Shown piece after piece: positions 57,290 through 64,000 of a DNA stretch of 64,000 bases. The notes beneath the pieces are model-generated. The model saw only the letters and a program-made list of their open reading frames with translations, made no database searches and was not told the origin of the DNA. The translations under genes were made by a program, and so were the position numbers. Position 1 is the first letter of the stretch; the number at the start of each line of letters is the position of its first letter. The stretch covers positions 1,054,001 to 1,118,000 of the forward strand of contig NZ_CP084260.1 in NCBI RefSeq assembly GCF_022879575.1, in the 5' to 3' direction. Origin of the DNA: Caballeronia sp. SL2Y3. GTDB taxonomy: Bacteria; Pseudomonadota; Gammaproteobacteria; Burkholderiales; Burkholderiaceae.

Positions 57290-57324
57290 CGAAAAAAAAC
57301 CGATGCGCGAGGCATCGGTTTTCT
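57290..57324 (-). terminator. Intrinsic terminator after rhlE
   Basis: On the minus strand ACCGATGC-CTCGC-GCATCGGT is flanked by AAAA before and by TTTTTTTT after. It lies about 50 bp after the rhlE stop. Confidence 0.82.
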
Positions 57325-57372
57325 TGTCCTGCTGGCGGAAGACGGCGCTATCGCGCCGTCCCTGGGCTTACA

Positions 57373-59019
57373 TCAGTTGCCGCGGCGCGGTGCGCGCGGA
57401 CCGTCGTTGCGGCGGGCGCTGTAGCCGTCGCGCTGGCCGAAGCCGCCTTCGCGGCTGCCGCCGCGATAGCCGCCGTCGCGGTCGCCGCTGCCGGCGTTGC
57501 TGCCACGATATCCGCCTTCGCGGTAGCCGCCTTCGCGCGAACCGGCGCCCGACTTGTTGCCGTAGCCGCTGGCGTTTGCCGCGCCGTAGCCGCGTCCGCC
57601 GCCATTGCCGCTGCCGAAGCGCCGGCCGCCGTTACCGCTGCCCGGACGGCCGCGGCCGCCGAAACCGCCCTTCGGCGGCGACTTGCGCGGCTCGAAGCCC
57701 GCGACGACGTTCACCGGTAGCGGCGCGTGCACGAAGCGCTCGATGCGCTTGAGGGCGCCCATTTCGGCGTGATGCACGAGGCTCACGGCCGTGCCGCTGC
57801 GTCCCGCGCGGCCCGTGCGGCCGATGCGGTGCACGTAGTCTTCGGCGAACTTCGGCAGGTCGTAGTTAAAGACGTGCGTGATGCCCGGAATATCGATGCC
57901 GCGTGCCGCGACGTCCGTGGCCACCAGCACGCGCACGCGGCGCTCGCGCAGCGCGCGGATGGTGCGGTTGCGCGCGCCTTGGGGCAGGTCGCCGTGCAGC
58001 GCGGCGGATTCGAAGCCCGCGTCCGACAGACGATTCGCGATCAGATCGGCGTCGCTCTTCGTCGCCGTGAACACGATAGCCTGATCCAGCTCGGTATCGC
58101 GCAGCAGGTGATCGAGCAGGCGATCCTTGTGGTCGCGGTCGTCGACGTAATGCACGGTTTGCGCGATGTTGCTGCGCGCTTCGAGCTTCTGCACGATCTC
58201 GATGCGCTCCGGGTCCTTCAGCAGGCGGCCGGTCAGCGACGCGATCTTGCCGTCGATGGTTGCCGAGAAGAGCAGCGTCTGACGCGTGGCCGGCGTGGCC
58301 GCGACGATCGTCTCGATGTCTTCGATAAAGCCCATGTCGAGCATGCGGTCGGCTTCGTCGAGCACGAGCATGTTGAGGTTCGACAGGTCGATGCGGCCGC
58401 GCTCCAGATGGTCGATCAGACGGCCCGGCGTCGCGACGAGGATTTCAGGGTTCTTCGCGAGCAGCATCAGTTGCTGGCCGTACGCCACGCCACCGAGAAT
58501 GCTGACGGTGCGCAGGCGGCGCAGATGGCGGCCGTACGTGGTCGCGGCGGCGGACACTTGCATTGCGAGTTCGCGCGTCGGCGTGAGCACGAGCAACTGC
58601 GGGCGCGCGATCGGCTGCGGACGGCGGCCGGGACGGGCGTTCGGGTCGCGCGGCTGACGCGGCTGCTGCGCCTGGAGCTTTTCTAGTTGCGCGAATTTTT
58701 CGATGGCCGGCAGCATGAACGCCGCCGTCTTGCCGGAGCCGGTCGGGCTCGAAACGAGCAGATCGCGGCCGGCGAGCGCGGCGGGAATCGCGCGCTGCTG
58801 CACGGGCGTCGGCGACTGGTAGCCGGCTTCGGTCAATGCGGAAACGATATCGGCCGAAAGACCGAGCGATTCGAAAGTGGGGCCGGCGGGCACTGCGGGA
58901 GCCGTTTCGGCTGAGGCAGCGGCCGAAGCTGCGGGTGCGGCCGTGTCGGCGTCCGGGGAAATGCCAAGCGTTTGTGCTGCGATGTTGTCCAACGGGCTGG
59001 GGGTGAAGCTCGAAGTCAT
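57373..59019 (-). CDS. rhlE: DEAD-box RNA helicase RhlE
   Basis: The protein of 548 residues has an Ala/Pro-rich N-terminal extension (1-47), then the DEAD-box core: Q motif with F49 and Q74, Walker A SSPTGSGKT (about 90-98), VLDEADRML, SAT, and HRIGRTGRAG. The C-terminal tail (about 455-548) is Gly/Arg/Tyr-rich with repeated GGYR/EGGY units, usual for RNA-binding disordered tails. RhlE remodels RNA in ribosome assembly and decay. ATG at 59019 is used although the frame is open to 59148. Confidence 0.93.
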   Translation of the reverse strand: MTSSFTPSPLDNIAAQTLGISPDADTAAPAASAAASAETAPAVPAGPTFESLGLSADIVSALTEAGYQSPTPVQQRAIPAALAGRDLLVSSPTGSGKTAAFMLPAIEKFAQLEKLQAQQPRQPRDPNARPGRRPQPIARPQLLVLTPTRELAMQVSAAATTYGRHLRRLRTVSILGGVAYGQQLMLLAKNPEILVATPGRLIDHLERGRIDLSNLNMLVLDEADRMLDMGFIEDIETIVAATPATRQTLLFSATIDGKIASLTGRLLKDPERIEIVQKLEARSNIAQTVHYVDDRDHKDRLLDHLLRDTELDQAIVFTATKSDADLIANRLSDAGFESAALHGDLPQGARNRTIRALRERRVRVLVATDVAARGIDIPGITHVFNYDLPKFAEDYVHRIGRTGRAGRSGTAVSLVHHAEMGALKRIERFVHAPLPVNVVAGFEPRKSPPKGGFGGRGRPGSGNGGRRFGSGNGGGRGYGAANASGYGNKSGAGSREGGYREGGYRGSNAGSGDRDGGYRGGSREGGFGQRDGYSARRNDGPRAPRRGN

Positions 59020-59457
59020 GTCGATCCTTGAAACGGGAAATAAGGCGTCGGCGCCAATCGGCATACCCAGGTCGTTGGATTCAGCGAGCGAAGAAACAGC
59101 GAGCAAATCGAAAAACGGGGGCAACTCGCGCAAACAGACGGCGAGCATCGTTGTTAGAAGCTGTATCGGATACGTCAGGGCGCTTAAGCACTGACGTCAG
59201 CCTGGTGCATGACGGGCCGCGAAATGAATAGCGCATAAACGATGCGCTACGGCCTGGCAGGGAAGGGACAGTTTCTAAACTGGATTGGAGCGAAACGCTA
59301 CGAAGCGCTTTCAAACGGGGCACGTTGCCTTGCGGCGTGCGCCACGTAATCAAGCTGCATGACAAGAAGTATATCGGAATTTGCTGCACCGCGCCACAGT
59401 TTGACGCATTCGCGCGCCATCGGAGGGCATCGACGGCGCGCGGCACACGTGGTTCGG
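59020..59457 (-). other. Long leader region of rhlE
   Basis: A 438-bp gap between the acyl-CoA-binding protein gene and rhlE, both on the minus strand. I see no credible gene. A long 5' leader is common for cold-induced helicases, but no defined motif was found here. Confidence 0.4.
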
Positions 59458-59727
59458 TCAGCCTGCCTCGCCGCGCTTGAGCGACTCGACGAGTTCGACG
59501 TAGCGCTCCTTTGCGGTATCGGCCGGCGTGCCTTTCAGCGCGGCCCAGGCTTCGTGCTTGTATTTGCCGGCGATATCGGTGAAGCCGGGCGCGTCGCCTT
59601 GCACGTCGCCGACGCTCGCCTGCTTATAGAGCGCGTAAAGACGCAGGAGCGTGAGATTGCCGGGGCGCTCGGGCAACTGCGTGACCTCGGCTTGCGCGCG
59701 GGCGAATTGCTGATCGATGTCGGTCAT
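59458..59727 (-). CDS. Acyl-CoA-binding protein (ACBP)
   Basis: The protein of 89 residues has the ACBP pattern: LRLYALYKQASVGD and KHEAWAALKGTPADTAKERYVELVE. ACBP binds long-chain acyl-CoA esters and is common in eukaryotes but restricted in bacteria, where Burkholderiales carry it. It would buffer acyl-CoA in the cytosol, fitting the ETF-QO and thioesterase genes in this window. Confidence 0.93.
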   Translation of the reverse strand: MTDIDQQFARAQAEVTQLPERPGNLTLLRLYALYKQASVGDVQGDAPGFTDIAGKYKHEAWAALKGTPADTAKERYVELVESLKRGEAG

Positions 59728-59915
59728 GCGGGCGTCCTATCGAATTTGAGATGCAGACGATCTTAGCAAGCGCGAGCGGGCCGGCTGTGGAGGCATCCTT
59801 CGAATCCGGTCGCATGACAAACTGCGCGCGTCATCGCGCGGAAAAGTCCGCGAACGCATGCCGCATGTCACGCGAGCCGCAAAAGCCGGCGCAGTCCCGC
59901 ATTACAATACGGCCT

Positions 59916-60734
59916 ATGACACGCACCGTACTGCTCGCTCTCGATACTTCGACGGAATTCTGCTCCGTCGCGCTCCTGCTCGACGATCCCGCGCCAAAGC
60001 CGTCGTCCGCTGCCGCGCCCGCCTACATGAGCGGCGATACATCGGTGTGGTTCCGCCACGAAGCGACGGGCGCTGTGTCGAGCACGCGCCTTTTGCCGGC
60101 GGTGCGCGAGCTGCTGAACGAAGCAGGGCTCGCGCTCGCCGATTGCAACGCCATTGCCTTCGGCGCGGGGCCGGGGTCGTTCACCGGCCTGCGCACGGCG
60201 ACCGGCGTCGCGCAAGGGCTCGCGTTCGGGCTGAATGTGCCGGTGGTGCCGGTGAGCACGCTGGTCGCCTGCGCGGAAGCGGCCCGGCTCAACGACGCGT
60301 CGTTGCCGGATCGCGTGCTCGTCGCGCTGGATGCGCGCATGGATGAAGTCTATTGGGCCGAATTCGAATACGAGCGCGAACCCACGCTCGGCGACTGGCG
60401 CGAAGTGCACGCCGCATCGCTCGATCGTCCCGACGCGCTGCCGCTTCCCTCGGTGCTGTTCGCGCTCGCGGGCAACGCGGCGGCGGCCTTTGGCGATCGT
60501 CTGCCCGCGCTGGCGGCCGCCGCGCATGTGGACCGGGATGCGCTGCCCCACGCGCTGCCGGTCGCGCTGCTCGGTTTGCGCGCGCTGCGGGCCGGACGAG
60601 CGGTCGCGCCGGAACTCGCCGCGCCGGAGTACGTGCGCAACAAGGTCGCGCAGACGACAGCCGAGCGCACCGAAGCGCGCGCCGCTGCGGCGAAGGCCGG
60701 CGCGCAGTCGGCCGGCGCGGAGGCGCTTCGGTGA
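59916..60734 (+). CDS. tsaB: tRNA t6A biosynthesis protein TsaB
   Basis: The protein of 272 residues is an ASKHA-fold protein with LLALDTSTEFCSVAL and FGAGPGSFTGLRTATGVAQGLAFG. TsaB works with TsaD and TsaE to put threonylcarbamoyl on A37 of ANN-reading tRNAs. It is the first of an overlapping gene chain; its stop overlaps the rimI GTG start (GTGA). Confidence 0.92.
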   Translation: MTRTVLLALDTSTEFCSVALLLDDPAPKPSSAAAPAYMSGDTSVWFRHEATGAVSSTRLLPAVRELLNEAGLALADCNAIAFGAGPGSFTGLRTATGVAQGLAFGLNVPVVPVSTLVACAEAARLNDASLPDRVLVALDARMDEVYWAEFEYEREPTLGDWREVHAASLDRPDALPLPSVLFALAGNAAAAFGDRLPALAAAAHVDRDALPHALPVALLGLRALRAGRAVAPELAAPEYVRNKVAQTTAERTEARAAAAKAGAQSAGAEALR

Positions 60735-61222
60735 GCGGCGTGTTGCTCGCGGATCGGTATCTCACGCCGATGACCGAAGCGGACCTCGACGAAGTCGCCG
60801 CCGTCGAGAAGCTCGCGTACGAATTCCCATGGAGCCGCGGCAATTTCCAGGACTCCCTGCGCAACGGCTACTACGGCGTGTGCCTGCGCCACGTGACCGG
60901 CACGCTCATCGGCTATTGCGTGCTGATGCCGGTCGTCGATGAGATGCATCTGCTCAATCTCTGCGTCGCGCCGTGCGCCCAGCGCGCCGGCGCGGGCCTG
61001 ACGCTGCTGCGCGAGGCGGTGCGCGTCGCGCGTGCCGAAAAGCTCGAAGGCATGCTGCTCGAAGTGCGGCCGTCGAATGCGCGCGCCATCCAGCTTTACG
61101 AGCGCTTCGGCTTCACGGCCATCGGGCGTCGCAAGAATTATTACCCCGCGCGGCATCGGTCGCGCGAGGACGCAATCGTCATGCGTCTGTCGTTCAAGGA
61201 GAGTGCGCATGGCGCTCGATGA
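60731..61222 (+). CDS. rimI: Ribosomal protein S18 alanine N-acetyltransferase RimI
   Basis: The protein of 163 residues is a GNAT acetyltransferase with acetyl-CoA loop region LCVAPCAQRAGAGLTLL and LLEVRPSNARAIQLYERFGF, then KNYYPARHRSREDAIVM, typical of RimI. It starts at GTG 60731 overlapping the tsaB stop. tsaB and rimI are commonly neighbours. The loop reads QRAGAG rather than the common QRxGxG form with R, still within the family. Confidence 0.9.
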   Translation: MSGVLLADRYLTPMTEADLDEVAAVEKLAYEFPWSRGNFQDSLRNGYYGVCLRHVTGTLIGYCVLMPVVDEMHLLNLCVAPCAQRAGAGLTLLREAVRVARAEKLEGMLLEVRPSNARAIQLYERFGFTAIGRRKNYYPARHRSREDAIVMRLSFKESAHGAR

Positions 61223-62333
61223 ATCGCTAGTCGAGGAACTCGGGATCGGGTTCCTATGGGTGAGGAGAAAGGCGGGGGCGAATGCGCCCGCCGAGCCGCT
61301 GCCGCCGCGCGCCTCCCGCGATACTGCCGCCGATGCGGCGAAAGCGGCGCCACAGCCGGACACGGCAGTCGCCGCGCCCGGTTTGCAAGCACCGATGCCG
61401 CCGATCGACGCCTCCGGCACAGTCGCGCCAGATTTCGCGGATACTGCGGCCCCCCGCGCGCGAGCGGCCGATGCAGCGAAAGCGGCGCCCCGCCCGGACC
61501 CGGCAGCGCCCCCGAGCCGCTCCGAGAGACCGACGCCGCCGCTCGACGCTCCGGCTCCTGTGCTCGCCCGCAACGCCACATCCGCGAAAGTCCGCACCGA
61601 GCCGCAGTCCGAATCAGACGCGCAGTACTCCGATTACCCTCCGTTCGACGCCTACGACGACCTCCCGTGGACCGACGACGCGCCATCGTCTGCCACGCCC
61701 GTCGCGCCCGCCGTCCCCGACGACGTCCGCACGCTCGACTGGACGGCGCTCGACGATCGCGTCACGGGCTGCGAACTGTGCCGACTGTGCGAACGCCGGA
61801 CGAACGCGGTCTTCGGCGTGGGCGACCGCGAAGCCGACTGGATGCTGATCGGCGAAGCGCCCGGCGAGAACGAGGACAAGCAGGGCGAGCCGTTCGTCGG
61901 ACAGGCGGGCAAGCTGCTCGACAACATGCTGCATGCGCTCGGCCTTTCGCGCGAATCGAACGTCTATATCGCGAACGTCATCAAGTGCCGGCCGCCCGGC
62001 AACCGCAATCCGGAACTCGACGAAGTCGCGCGTTGCGAGCCGTATCTTCAACGTCAGGTCGAACTGGTGAAGCCGAAGATCATCGTCGCGCTCGGGCGTT
62101 TTGCGGCGCAGAGTCTGCTCAAGAGCGAGGCGAGCATCGCGGCGTTGCGCGGGCGCGTGCACGAGTATCGCGGCGTGCCGGTCGTCGTCACCTATCACCC
62201 GGCGTATCTGTTGCGCAGTCTGCCCGACAAGGCGAAGGCCTGGGCCGATCTGTGCCTCGCCCGCAAGACGCACGCCGATGCGCTCGCCGCGCTCGGCGTC
62301 GAACCGGGAGCCGGGAAGGGCGCGCGCGGATGA
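61209..62333 (+). CDS. Uracil-DNA glycosylase, family 4 (iron-sulfur)
   Basis: The protein of 374 residues has a C-terminal family-4 UDG domain (about 175-374) with the [4Fe-4S] ligands C188, C191, C260 and C276 in the family spacing, the GEAPGENEDKQG motif (215-226) and HPAYLL (330-335). It removes uracil from DNA. The N-terminal 150 residues are Ala/Pro-rich and contain a 46-residue duplication (residues 41-86 and 87-132). The family's usual length is about 200-250, so the extension is unusual. Its start overlaps rimI by 14 bases. Confidence 0.93.
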   Translation: MALDESLVEELGIGFLWVRRKAGANAPAEPLPPRASRDTAADAAKAAPQPDTAVAAPGLQAPMPPIDASGTVAPDFADTAAPRARAADAAKAAPRPDPAAPPSRSERPTPPLDAPAPVLARNATSAKVRTEPQSESDAQYSDYPPFDAYDDLPWTDDAPSSATPVAPAVPDDVRTLDWTALDDRVTGCELCRLCERRTNAVFGVGDREADWMLIGEAPGENEDKQGEPFVGQAGKLLDNMLHALGLSRESNVYIANVIKCRPPGNRNPELDEVARCEPYLQRQVELVKPKIIVALGRFAAQSLLKSEASIAALRGRVHEYRGVPVVVTYHPAYLLRSLPDKAKAWADLCLARKTHADALAALGVEPGAGKGARG

Positions 62334-63304
62334 CCGGCCTGTCGCGCCTCGTCGATCGCTTCGGGGACGCGACGGTGCGTGATCTGGCGTGGCTGCTTTT
62401 CTCACCCGATCTTCTGCGCGAGAGCGCGGCGGGCGCGCCGCTCGCGCACCCGTTTGAGTCGGCCAATGCGCGAGACGCCACGCTTACGTGGCTCGCCGCA
62501 CTCGACGCCGCGCCGGACGCATTGCACGTGCGCTCGCGTAATCCCAAATCGACGCGCCTCGGCATCTACGCCGAAAGCCTGCTCGAATTCTTTCTGGCGC
62601 ACGGGCCGGCCGCGCGGCTGATTGCGGCGAACGCGCCGCTGCGGCGTCAGCGCCGCACCATCGGAGAGTGCGATTTTCTGCTGGAGACGGCGGCCGGCGC
62701 GCGGCTGCACTGGGAACTGGCGGTGAAGTTCTATCTGCACATCGGCGATGGCGTCGAGCGCGCGGCGCGCTTGTCGGACTATGTCGGGCCCAATCTGCAG
62801 GACCGCTTCGATCTGAAGCACGCGCGGCTTTTGACGCATCAACTCGGCTTGACGTCGCGGGCGGAGTTCGCCGCGCTCGGGCTGGAGGGGCCGTGGCAGC
62901 CGCAGTTGTTCATCAAGGGGCGGCTCTTTTATCACGATGAAGGCATCGCGCCCGCGCCGGAAGTGGGCGAAGCGCACGTGCGCGGCTGGTGGCTGACGGC
63001 GACGGAATGGCGCGATCGGCATAAAGCGCACGAAGCGCATGAAGCGCGCGCGTGGGTGGTGCAGCCTCGGCTTGCGTGGCTCGCACCGCGCCGCCTCAAC
63101 GCGCCGGATGCCGATTCGCTGATGGACGAGGCCGCCGCCATTCACACGCGTCTCGCCGCCATCGCCGCGCCGACCATGGTCGCCGCCTACCTGCGCGACG
63201 GCGCGACCGGCTGGAGCGAGGAATCGCGCGGCTTCATCGTCCCGGACGACTGGCCCGAGCGGGCGAGGGCGTTCGCTGCTTCGGAGCTTTCTGCGCCCGC
63301 GTGA
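62330..63304 (+). CDS. DUF1853 protein
   Basis: The protein of 324 residues has the DUF1853 pattern (RDLAWLLFSPDLLRE near the start; GECDFLLETAAGARLHWELAVKFYLH in the middle, with acidic residues in a nuclease-like E-x-K arrangement). DUF1853 proteins may be related to PD-(D/E)XK nucleases but no activity is shown. The start overlaps the UDG stop (ATGA). It is coupled to a DNA-repair gene, which is the only hint at its role. Confidence 0.88.
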   Translation: MTGLSRLVDRFGDATVRDLAWLLFSPDLLRESAAGAPLAHPFESANARDATLTWLAALDAAPDALHVRSRNPKSTRLGIYAESLLEFFLAHGPAARLIAANAPLRRQRRTIGECDFLLETAAGARLHWELAVKFYLHIGDGVERAARLSDYVGPNLQDRFDLKHARLLTHQLGLTSRAEFAALGLEGPWQPQLFIKGRLFYHDEGIAPAPEVGEAHVRGWWLTATEWRDRHKAHEAHEARAWVVQPRLAWLAPRRLNAPDADSLMDEAAAIHTRLAAIAAPTMVAAYLRDGATGWSEESRGFIVPDDWPERARAFAASELSAPA

Positions 63305-63334
63305 CTATCGGACGCCGTGGTCGGCGTTCGGCCG

Positions 63335-63357
63335 CGCTTCGCCTCGGCGGTGGCGCT
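63335..63357 (+). repeat. 23-bp direct repeat, copy 1
   Basis: The 23 bases starting CGCTTCGCCTCGGCGG are repeated exactly at 63512-63534, inside thiD. This copy lies between the DUF1853 and thiD genes. Confidence 0.8.
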
Positions 63358-63423
63358 CACCGAAGGAATCGCGCGGCTTCTTCTTTCCAGCCGAAGCGTT
63401 CGCCGCCTCCTAGGGCTGCCCGA

Positions 63424-64000
63424 TCACCACCATCGATAAAAGTGATGCACCGGCCCGACGCCGTGGCCGACGTCCAGTCGCGCGCTCGCCTCGATCGCGC
63501 CGCTGAGATACCGCTTCGCCTCGGCGGTGGCGCTGGCGAGATCACCGGTCTGAGGGATCAGCGCGGCAATCGCCGCCGACAGCGTGCAGCCGGTGCCGTG
63601 CGTGTTCTTCAGCGCGACGCGCGCGCCGGCAACCCGCAGGGCGCCCGTCGTTTCGATCAGCCAGTCCGGACTGTCCGCCGATGCCAGATGCCCGCCCTTC
63701 ATCAGCACGGCGCGCGCGCCCGAGGCAAGCAGCGCCTCGCCCTGACGCACCATCGCGTCTTCGTCTGCGGCGGGCTGCGTGCCGAGCAGCGCCGCCGCTT
63801 CCGGCAGATTCGGCGTGACGAGCGTGGCGAGCGGCAACAGCTCGTCGCGCAGCGCGGCCACCGCTTCGGGCGCGAGCAGCGCGTGATTGCTCTTCGAGAT
63901 CATCACGGTGTCGAGCACGACATGCGCCGGGCGATGCCGCCTGAGCGCGTCGGCGACCGCGCGCACGATGCCCGCATTGGCCAGCATCCCGATCTTCACC
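63424..64000 (-). CDS. thiD: Hydroxymethylpyrimidine/phosphomethylpyrimidine kinase ThiD, C-terminal part
   Basis: About 192 residues of the C-terminal part are seen; the gene begins beyond the right edge. DTVMISKSNHALLA, LVTPNLPEAAALLG, LMKGGHL and KNTHGTGCTLSAAIAA with the GTGC loop identify the ribokinase-fold HMP-P kinase ThiD of thiamine synthesis. The first codon of the window segment, GTG, is internal (the family motif is VKIGMLAN). Confidence 0.92.
   Translation of the reverse strand, partial: VKIGMLANAGIVRAVADALRRHRPAHVVLDTVMISKSNHALLAPEAVAALRDELLPLATLVTPNLPEAAALLGTQPAADEDAMVRQGEALLASGARAVLMKGGHLASADSPDWLIETTGALRVAGARVALKNTHGTGCTLSAAIAALIPQTGDLASATAEAKRYLSGAIEASARLDVGHGVGPVHHFYRWW
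63512..63534 (+). repeat. 23-bp direct repeat, copy 2
   Basis: Identical to 63335-63357, 177 bp apart. It lies inside the thiD coding region and may be the source of the intergenic copy. Confidence 0.8.

Larger units (their letters stand above)
56990..57372. other. aceA upstream region and rhlE terminator
   Basis: A 383-bp gap without a gene. It holds a perfect 16-bp palindrome (57076-57091), AT-rich DNA from 57110 to 57160 that is the probable aceA promoter, and the rhlE terminator. An ORF of 72 residues at 57206 looks like a shadow. Confidence 0.5.

Noticed and set aside
59081..59446. A 121-residue frame in the rhlE leader
   Set aside because: No ribosome binding site, no recognisable family and atypical composition; more likely chance in GC-rich DNA.

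Overview
The window is 64 kb of GC-rich chromosome from a betaproteobacterium, most likely a Burkholderiaceae member of the Paraburkholderia/Caballeronia/Burkholderia type. This is inferred from codon bias, the thrS-infC-rpmI-rplT-pheST-ihfA order, the pca operon under an IclR regulator, the DUF2844/DUF3443 gene pair, and an acyl-CoA-binding protein beside a DEAD-box helicase. No species call was made by database search. The DNA is dense, almost all ordinary chromosomal genes. I saw no insertion sequence, prophage, CRISPR array or integrase.

Layout. 1-6970: the end of an amino-acid-binding protein gene, a Doc-type toxin with a small upstream partner, then a four-gene aromatic-acid-type efflux operon (outer-membrane lipoprotein channel, FUSC permease, DUF1656 protein, HlyD-type fusion protein) with a divergent LysR regulator. 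7104-15439: SRAP (HMCES/YedK-like) protein, metallophosphoesterase, FAD-linked oxidase, WrbA, a YihY-type membrane protein, an Mpo1-like protein, an alpha/beta hydrolase and a PLP-dependent homocysteine-forming enzyme. 15670-25806: CBS protein, MFS-acyltransferase fusion, aroC, ETF-ubiquinone oxidoreductase, SDR, thioesterase, PAS-LuxR regulator, a 3-oxoacid CoA-transferase pair and a hydrolase. 25869-36912: RidA, relA, tRNA-Val, then the translation cluster thrS, infC (ATC start), rpmI, rplT, pheS, pheT, ihfA and a MerR regulator. 37040-41523: SDR, small hypotheticals, tRNA-Pro and three regulators in a row (two LysR, one IclR). 41743-46912: pcaIJFBDC, the lower protocatechuate branch of the beta-ketoadipate pathway. 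46968-48730: a lipoprotein of the DUF3443 type and its secreted DUF2844 partner. 49120-57372: bamC, a noncoding stretch with tandem hairpins, and malate synthase and isocitrate lyase of the glyoxylate shunt with a haloacid dehalogenase, LysR and universal stress protein between them. 57373-64000: RhlE helicase, acyl-CoA-binding protein, the overlapping tsaB-rimI-uracil-DNA glycosylase-DUF1853 chain, and the start-less end of thiD.

How it fits together. The catabolic genes point to a soil or plant-associated lifestyle on aromatic and fatty acids: pcaIJFBDC yields acetyl-CoA and succinyl-CoA, the CoA-transferase pair, thioesterase, SDR and ETF-QO fit acyl-CoA metabolism, and aceA/aceB let the cell grow on the resulting acetyl-CoA. 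The efflux operon would protect against aromatic acids.

The most interesting lead is the DUF3443 lipoprotein. It carries two Asp-Thr/Ser-Gly-Ser motifs, an internal NGILG motif and a C-terminal segment that line up in order with pepsin-type aspartic peptidases, and it sits 17 bp after a small secreted protein gene. Other notable points are the ATC start of infC, a pair of palindromic operator candidates ahead of pcaI, a perfect 16-bp palindrome ahead of aceA, and a possible structured RNA after bamC.
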